Shown: positions 58,961-64,000 of the stretch, one piece after another | Numbering within the stretch: position 1 is the stretch's first letter | Layout: every line of letters begins with the position of its first letter | Translations under genes and position numbers: made by a program | Notes under the pieces: generated by a model | The model's input: only the letters and a program-made list of their open reading frames with translations | The model's database searches: none | Told to the model about the DNA's origin: nothing | Origin: Nonomuraea jiangxiensis | Lineage (GTDB): Bacteria > Actinomycetota > Actinomycetes > Streptosporangiales > Streptosporangiaceae | Direction of reading: 5' to 3' | DNA length: 64,000 bases | NCBI RefSeq assembly: GCF_900099965.1 | Contig: NZ_FNDJ01000027.1 | Location: 89,428 to 153,427 of the forward strand

Positions 58961-59613
58961 CATATTCACCGGAAGTCCGGGATCGTCTGGAAAAGGACGC
59001 CAAGGAGATCATCGGCCGCTACCCCAAGCCCCGGTCGGCCCTGCTCCCGCTGCTGCACCTGGTGCAGTCGGAGGACGGCTACGTCTCCGACGACGGCCAG
59101 GAGTTCTGTGCCGAGATGCTGGGCCTGAGCAAGGCCGAGGTCACGGGCGTGGTGACCTTCTACACCATGTACAAGCGCAAGCCCGCCGGTGACTATCACG
59201 TCGGCGTGTGCATCAACGCGCTGTGCGCGGTCATGGGCGGCGACCAGATCTGGGAGGAGCTGTCGGAGCACGTCGGCGTCGGTCACGACGAGGCGACCCC
59301 GGACGGCAAGGTCTCGCTGGAGCGCATCGAGTGCAACGCGGCCTGCGACTTCGCCCCCGTGATGATGGTCAACTGGGAGTTCTTCGACAACCAGACGCCC
59401 GAGTCGGCCAAGCAGCTCGTCGACGACCTGCGGACCGGCAAGGACGTACGGCCCACCCGCGGCCCGAGCAAGCTGTGCACCTTCAAGGAGGCCTCGCGCG
59501 TGCTCGCGGGCCTGCCGGACGACCTGGCGGGCGACGGCCCGTCGGCGGCCGGCCCCTCGCTGGAGGGCCTGAAGGTGGCCAAGGCCCACGGATGGAAGGC
59601 CCCCGAGGCATGA
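58957..59613 (+). CDS. nuoE: NADH-quinone oxidoreductase subunit E
   Basis: A 218-residue [2Fe-2S] subunit (N1a). The four ligands lie in VCINALCAVMGG (C-x4-C) and ECNAACDFAP (C-x3-C). The N-terminal helical part contains LLPLLHLVQSEDGYVS and TFYTMYKRKP. Part of the NADH dehydrogenase module with NuoF and NuoG. Confidence 0.95.
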   Translation: MTYSPEVRDRLEKDAKEIIGRYPKPRSALLPLLHLVQSEDGYVSDDGQEFCAEMLGLSKAEVTGVVTFYTMYKRKPAGDYHVGVCINALCAVMGGDQIWEELSEHVGVGHDEATPDGKVSLERIECNAACDFAPVMMVNWEFFDNQTPESAKQLVDDLRTGKDVRPTRGPSKLCTFKEASRVLAGLPDDLAGDGPSAAGPSLEGLKVAKAHGWKAPEA

Positions 59614-60899
59614 CCACACTCACTCCGGTCCTCACCGCGAACTGGGACCAGGCCAACTCCTTCACCCTCGACGGCTACGGGGGCGACTACGGGGCGGCCA
59701 GGAAGGCGCTGGGCATGGACCCCGACGCCGTCATCCAGGCCGTCAAGGACTCCGGCCTGCGCGGCCGCGGCGGCGCGGGCTTCCCGACCGGCATGAAGTG
59801 GGGGTTCATCCCGCAGGGCGACGGCAAGCCGCACTATCTCGTCGTCAACGCCGACGAGTCGGAGCCGGGCACCTGCAAGGACATCCCGCTGATGATGGCC
59901 AACCCGCACTCGCTGGTCGAGGGCGTCATCATCACCTCCTACGCGATCCGCGCCAACCACGCCTTCATCTACGTGCGAGGCGAGGTGCTGCACGTGATCC
60001 GGCGGCTGCACGCGGCCGTGCGCGAGGCCTACGAGAAGGGCTATCTCGGCACCGACATCTTCGGCTCCGGCTACAACCTGGAGCTGGTGGTGCACAGCGG
60101 AGCCGGCGCCTACATCTGCGGCGAGGAGACGGCACTGCTCGACTCGCTGGAGGGCTTCAGAGGTCAACCTCGCCTCAAGCCCCCCTTCCCCGCCGTGGCC
60201 GGCCTGTACGCCTCGCCTACCGTGGTGAACAACGTGGAGTCGATCGCCAGTGTTCCCTCGATCATCGGCAACGGCGCCGAATGGTTCGCGGGGATGGGCA
60301 CCGAGAAGTCCAAGGGCTTCGGCATCTTCTCGCTGAGCGGCCACGTCACCCGGCCCGGCCAGTACGAGGCCCCGCTCGGCATCACGCTGCGCGAACTGCT
60401 CGACATGGCGGGCGGCATCCGCGCCGGGCACCAGATCAAGTTCTGGACCCCGGGCGGCTCCTCCACGCCGATCTTCACCGACGAGCACCTCGACGTGCCG
60501 CTCGACTTCGAGGCGGTGGGCGCCAAGGGCTCCATGCTCGGCACCCGGGCGCTGCAGATCTTCGACGAGACCACCTGCGTGGTCCGTACGGTGCTGCGCT
60601 GGACGGAGTTCTACGCCCACGAGTCCTGCGGCAAGTGCACTCCCTGCCGCGAGGGCACCTACTGGCTCAAGCAGGTGCTCAAGCGCCTGGAGCAGGGCCA
60701 GGGCAGCGAGGAGGACCTGGCCACGATCACCGACATCGCGGACAACATCCTGGGCCGCTCGTTCTGCGCCCTGGGCGACGGCGCGACGAGCCCGATCCAC
60801 TCCTCGGTGAAGTACTTCCGCGAGGAGTACCTCAAGCACTTCGAGATCGGCGGGTGCCCGTTCGACCCGAAGAAGTCCACTCTCTGGAGTGAGCAGTGA
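59610..60899 (+). CDS. nuoF: NADH-quinone oxidoreductase subunit F
   Basis: A 429-residue subunit that binds NADH and FMN and carries cluster N3. Motifs: LRGRGGAGFPTGMKW (NADH site), NADESEPGTCKD (FMN), GAGAYICGEETALLDSLEG, and ESCGKCTPCREGT with a later Cys (GRSFCALGDG). Start overlaps nuoE; end overlaps nuoG. Confidence 0.97.
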   Translation: MTTLTPVLTANWDQANSFTLDGYGGDYGAARKALGMDPDAVIQAVKDSGLRGRGGAGFPTGMKWGFIPQGDGKPHYLVVNADESEPGTCKDIPLMMANPHSLVEGVIITSYAIRANHAFIYVRGEVLHVIRRLHAAVREAYEKGYLGTDIFGSGYNLELVVHSGAGAYICGEETALLDSLEGFRGQPRLKPPFPAVAGLYASPTVVNNVESIASVPSIIGNGAEWFAGMGTEKSKGFGIFSLSGHVTRPGQYEAPLGITLRELLDMAGGIRAGHQIKFWTPGGSSTPIFTDEHLDVPLDFEAVGAKGSMLGTRALQIFDETTCVVRTVLRWTEFYAHESCGKCTPCREGTYWLKQVLKRLEQGQGSEEDLATITDIADNILGRSFCALGDGATSPIHSSVKYFREEYLKHFEIGGCPFDPKKSTLWSEQ

Positions 60900-63307
60900 C
60901 AGTCGTAGAGACCGAAACGAACCTGGTGACCCTGACCATCGACGGGTTCCAGGTCAGCGTGCCCAAAGGCACCTTGATCATCAGAGCCGCCGAGCTGCTG
61001 GGCATCCAGATCCCCAGGTTCTGCGACCACCCGCTGCTCGACCCGGCGGCCAACTGCCGCCAGTGCCTGGTCGACATCCCGGACGCGGGCAACGGCCGCG
61101 GCTTCCCCAAGCCGCAGCCGTCGTGCGCGATCGAGGTGGCCGAGGGCATGGTGGTGCAGACGCAGCTCACCTCGCCGGTCGCCGAGAAGGCGCAGCGCGG
61201 GGCCATGGAGCTGCTGCTGATGAACCACCCGCTGGACTGCCCGGTCTGCGACAAGGGCGGCGAGTGCCCGCTGCAGAACCAGGCGATGTCCAACGGCCAG
61301 GGCGAGTCCAGGTTCCAGGAGCAGAAGCGCACCTTCCCCAAGCCGCTGCCGCTGTCCACGCAGGTGCTGCTCGACCGCGAGCGCTGCGTCCAGTGCGCGC
61401 GCTGCATCCGCTTCTCCGACCAGATCGCCGGCGACCCGCTCATCGAGTTCTTCGAGCGCGGCGCCAAGGAGCAGGTACGCACCGCCGAGGGCAAGCCGTT
61501 CAACTCCTACTTCTCCGGCAACACGGTGCAGATCTGCCCGGTCGGCGCGCTGACCGGCGCCGCCTACCGGTTCCGGGCCCGCCCGTTCGACCTGGTGTCC
61601 ACGCCGAGCGCGTGCGAGCACTGCGCCGCCGGCTGCGCCCAGCGCACCGACCACCGGCGCGGCCGGGTCACCCGCCGCCTGGCGGGCAACGACCCGCAGG
61701 TCAACGAGGAGTGGAACTGCGACAAGGGCCGCTGGGCGTTCACCTACGCCACGCAGCCCGACCGGCTCAAGACGCCGCTGGTGCGTAACGAGGAGGGCGT
61801 GCTGGTGCCCGCCTCGTGGCCGGAGGCGCTGATGGTGGCCGCGCAGGGGCTGGCCAAGGCCCGTGGCAAGGCCGGCGTGCTGGTCGGCGGCCGGGTCACG
61901 GTCGAGGACTCCTACGCCTACGCGAAGTTCGCCCGGCTCGCCCTGGGCACCAACGACATCGACTTCCGGGCCAGGCCGCACTCCGCCGAGGAGGCGCAGT
62001 TCCTGGCCCACGCGGTGGCTGGCAAGGGCATCGAGGTCAGCTACGCCGACCTTGAGAACGCCCCCGCCGTGCTGCTCGTCGGGTTCGAGCCCGAGGAGGA
62101 GTCGCCCATCGTCTTCCTGCGCCTGCGCAAGGCGTGGCAGAAGAAGGGCCTCAAGGTCACCGCCATCGCCCCGTTCGCCTCTCCCGGGCTGGTCAAGATG
62201 GGCGGCACGCTCATCCGCACCGCGCCCGGCGCCGAGGCCGACGCCGTCGGCGACCTGGTCGGCACGCTGGCCGCGGGCACGATCGTGCTCGCGGGCGAGC
62301 GCCTGGCCACCGTGCCCGGCGCCCTGTCCGCCCTCGTCCGGCTCACGGCCGCCGCAGGCGCCAGGCTCGCCTGGGTGCCGCGCAGGGCCGGTGAGCGCGG
62401 GGCGCTCGAAGCGGGCGCGCTGCCCAACCTGCTGCCGATCGGCCGCCCGGTGGACGACGAGATCGCCAGGGCCGAGGTCGCCAGGGCCTGGAACGTCGCC
62501 ACGCTGCCCGCCACGCCGGGCCGCGACACCGCGGGCATCCTGGAGGCGGCGCGGAGCGGTGAGCTGGACGCCCTGGTCGTGGCCGGGGTCGACCCGTACG
62601 ACCTGGTCGACCCGGCGGCGGCGCTGGAGGCGCTTGAGCACACGCCGTTCATCGTCAGCCTGGAGATCCGCGCCAGCGCCGTCACCGACCGCGCCGACGT
62701 GGTCCTGCCCGTCGCCTCCGTCCAGGAGAAGGGCGGCACGTTCGTCAACTGGGAGGGCCGGGGCCGCTCGTTCGAGGCGCCGCTCAAGGTGCCCGGGCTG
62801 CAGAGCGACCTGGCCGTGATCGGCAACCTGGCCGACCGGATGGACGTGCACCTGGGCCTGCCGGACGCCAAGGCCGCCCGGCGCGAGCTGTCCGGCCTGG
62901 GCTCCTGGCGCGGCAGCCGGATCAGCGCACCGAACGCGCTGACCCGTACCCAGGTGGTCCCCGAGCAGGGCCAGGCCCTGCTGGCGACCTGGCACCTGCT
63001 GCTCGACGAGGGCAGGCTGCAGGACGGCGAGCCCTACCTCGCGGGCACCGCACGCGCCGCCGAGGCGCTGGTCTCCCAGGTCACGGCGGCCGAGCTCGGC
63101 GTCGCCGACGGCGACAAGCTCGTGATCGGCGGCCCAGCGGGTGGCACGGCGGGTGGCACAGCGGACGACACCGTGACGCTGCCAGTACGCGTCGCCGACC
63201 TGCCGGACCGCGTGGTCTGGGTGCCGGCGAACTCCGGCGGCTGCTCGGTCACGCGTGACCTGCGCGCGGTGGCCGGCGACATCGTCACCATCGGGAGCGC
63301 CTCATGA
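60896..63307 (+). CDS. nuoG: NADH-quinone oxidoreductase subunit G
   Basis: An 803-residue subunit with several iron-sulphur clusters in series. Residues 1-100: [2Fe-2S] (FCDHPLLDPAANCRQCLVD); about 110-135: CPVCDKGGECPLQ; about 165-215: RCVQCARCIRFSDQ and CPVGALTGAA; about 240-280: CEHCAAGC and WNCDKGRW, the extra cluster N7 site found in some bacteria. The C-terminal two thirds is a molybdopterin-oxidoreductase fold without the cofactor. ATGA-type overlap joins it to nuoH. Confidence 0.96.
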   Translation: MTVVETETNLVTLTIDGFQVSVPKGTLIIRAAELLGIQIPRFCDHPLLDPAANCRQCLVDIPDAGNGRGFPKPQPSCAIEVAEGMVVQTQLTSPVAEKAQRGAMELLLMNHPLDCPVCDKGGECPLQNQAMSNGQGESRFQEQKRTFPKPLPLSTQVLLDRERCVQCARCIRFSDQIAGDPLIEFFERGAKEQVRTAEGKPFNSYFSGNTVQICPVGALTGAAYRFRARPFDLVSTPSACEHCAAGCAQRTDHRRGRVTRRLAGNDPQVNEEWNCDKGRWAFTYATQPDRLKTPLVRNEEGVLVPASWPEALMVAAQGLAKARGKAGVLVGGRVTVEDSYAYAKFARLALGTNDIDFRARPHSAEEAQFLAHAVAGKGIEVSYADLENAPAVLLVGFEPEEESPIVFLRLRKAWQKKGLKVTAIAPFASPGLVKMGGTLIRTAPGAEADAVGDLVGTLAAGTIVLAGERLATVPGALSALVRLTAAAGARLAWVPRRAGERGALEAGALPNLLPIGRPVDDEIARAEVARAWNVATLPATPGRDTAGILEAARSGELDALVVAGVDPYDLVDPAAALEALEHTPFIVSLEIRASAVTDRADVVLPVASVQEKGGTFVNWEGRGRSFEAPLKVPGLQSDLAVIGNLADRMDVHLGLPDAKAARRELSGLGSWRGSRISAPNALTRTQVVPEQGQALLATWHLLLDEGRLQDGEPYLAGTARAAEALVSQVTAAELGVADGDKLVIGGPAGGTAGGTADDTVTLPVRVADLPDRVVWVPANSGGCSVTRDLRAVAGDIVTIGSAS

Positions 63308-64000
63308 TTCACCCACTCGTGGCCGATCCGACCCTTGCCGACTTCGGCAAGGACCCGGTGTGGATCACCATCATCAAGGCCGTGCTGCTGTTCCTGTTCC
63401 TGATGCTGGGCATCCTGTTCGGCGTCTGGTTCGAGCGGAAGCTGATCTCGCGGATGCAGCACCGCTACGGTCCCAACCGGGCCGGTAAGTTCGGCCTGCT
63501 GCAATCCGTGGCCGACGGCCTGAAGATGGGGCTGAAGGAGGACATCTTCCCGCGGACCGTGGACCGGGTGCTCTATTTGCTGGCACCGGTGATCATGGTG
63601 GTGCCGGCGTTCCTGGCCTTCTCCATCATCCCGTTCGCGCCGATGGTCGACCTGTTCGGCGTGCGGACGCCGCTGCAGCTGGTGGACCTGCCGGTGGCGG
63701 TGCTGTTCATGCTGGCCATGGGGGCGGTGTCGGTCTACGGCGTGGTGCTGGCCGGGTGGTCGTCGCGCTCGCCGTACGCGCTGCTGGGTGGTCTGCGGTC
63801 GGCGGCGCAGGTGGTCTCGTACGAGATCGCGATGGGCCTGTCGTTCGTGGCCGTGTTCATCTTCGCCGGGACGCTGTCCACCTCGGAGATCGTCAAGGCG
63901 CAGGCGGACACCTGGTTCGTGGTGCTGCTGCTGCCGTCGTTCCTGATCTACGTGATCTGCATGTTCGGCGAGGCCGCGCGCATCCCGTTCGACCTGCCCG
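63304..64000 (+). CDS. nuoH: NADH-quinone oxidoreductase subunit H, cut by the window edge
   Basis: The first 232 residues of the complex I membrane subunit NuoH, which lies at the junction with the peripheral arm and forms part of the quinone channel. Visible: WFERKLISRMQHRYGPNRAG, FGLLQSVADGLKMGLKED, GWSSRSPYALLGGLRSAAQVVSYEI and CMFGEAARIPFDLP. The frame runs on past the right edge; the remaining nuo genes are outside. Confidence 0.96.
   Translation, partial: MIHPLVADPTLADFGKDPVWITIIKAVLLFLFLMLGILFGVWFERKLISRMQHRYGPNRAGKFGLLQSVADGLKMGLKEDIFPRTVDRVLYLLAPVIMVVPAFLAFSIIPFAPMVDLFGVRTPLQLVDLPVAVLFMLAMGAVSVYGVVLAGWSSRSPYALLGGLRSAAQVVSYEIAMGLSFVAVFIFAGTLSTSEIVKAQADTWFVVLLLPSFLIYVICMFGEAARIPFDLP

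Noticed and set aside
60659..62995. A 778-codon minus-strand frame opposite nuoG
   Set aside because: Same artefact: opposite a complete NuoG; no motif or start signal.

Overview
The window is high-GC actinobacterial chromosome, most likely a sporulating member of the Streptosporangiales (Nonomuraea-like). The grounds are GC-rich third codon positions, an Scr1-type DUF5753/DUF397 pair at the left edge, HspR-type heat-shock control, Rex operators, BldN- and BldC-like developmental regulators, the small ribosomal protein bS22, and a menaquinone-linked nuo operon. The genus is an inference from gene content only.

Layout. 1-8.3 kb is an accessory-looking patch: a truncated Scr1-like regulator with its DUF397 partner, an MFS exporter divergent from an XRE/MmyB-type regulator, a CapA-like lipoprotein, an SDR-TetR pair, a small membrane protein, a TPR protein and a secreted protein. 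8.4-15.2 kb is the complete dnaK-grpE-dnaJ-hspR-clpB operon, with two HAIR operators flanking its promoter. 15.2-18.8 kb holds a large secreted sugar-dehydrogenase-like protein with PKD and LamG-type modules, and a small lipoprotein. 18.8-20.5 kb carries proline dehydrogenase and proC, followed by an array of degenerate G-rich repeats. 20.9-24.5 kb is a histidine kinase/response regulator/ABC transporter operon.

24.6-43.7 kb is gene-dense and conserved: AcuC deacetylase, a phosphatase-like protein, a BldC-like DNA-binding protein, bS22, an epimerase-like protein, an acyltransferase, an SDR, an ECF sigma/LCP pair, a HAD phosphatase, a bldN/rsbN-like pair, a membrane protein with an ABM-like tail, a glutaredoxin-like protein, and rex-hemA-hemC-hemD-hemB followed by a prim-pol-like protein and hemL. 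43.8-49.9 kb holds a 36-residue gene divergent from a LysR regulator, a histidine phosphatase, the System II cytochrome c biogenesis operon (TlpA/ResA-ccdA-resB-ccsB) and a PLDc_N protein. 50-53.4 kb holds a putative zinc metallopeptidase with a small acidic neighbour, a BldC homologue, a DUF4229 protein and a secreted beta-propeller. 53.5-64 kb is menG, then a Rex operator, a geranylgeranyl-reductase-family gene and nuoA-nuoH; nuoH runs off the right edge.

How it fits together. Rex (NADH/NAD+ sensing) probably links heme synthesis (its own operon) to complex I and menaquinone-tail reduction (ggr-nuo). HspR controls its own chaperone operon. About ten genes have a TANNNT -10 hexamer 6-7 nt upstream of the start codon with no Shine-Dalgarno sequence, which suggests widespread leaderless transcription and helps decide several starts. 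No tRNA, rRNA, CRISPR array, insertion sequence or prophage was recognised. Most of the window is conserved core biology. The less ordinary items are the metallopeptidase/acidic-protein pair, the membrane-ABM fusion, the ECF-linked LCP protein with an anti-sigma-like N-terminus, the 36-residue gene opposite LysR, and the degenerate repeats in two convergent intergenic regions.
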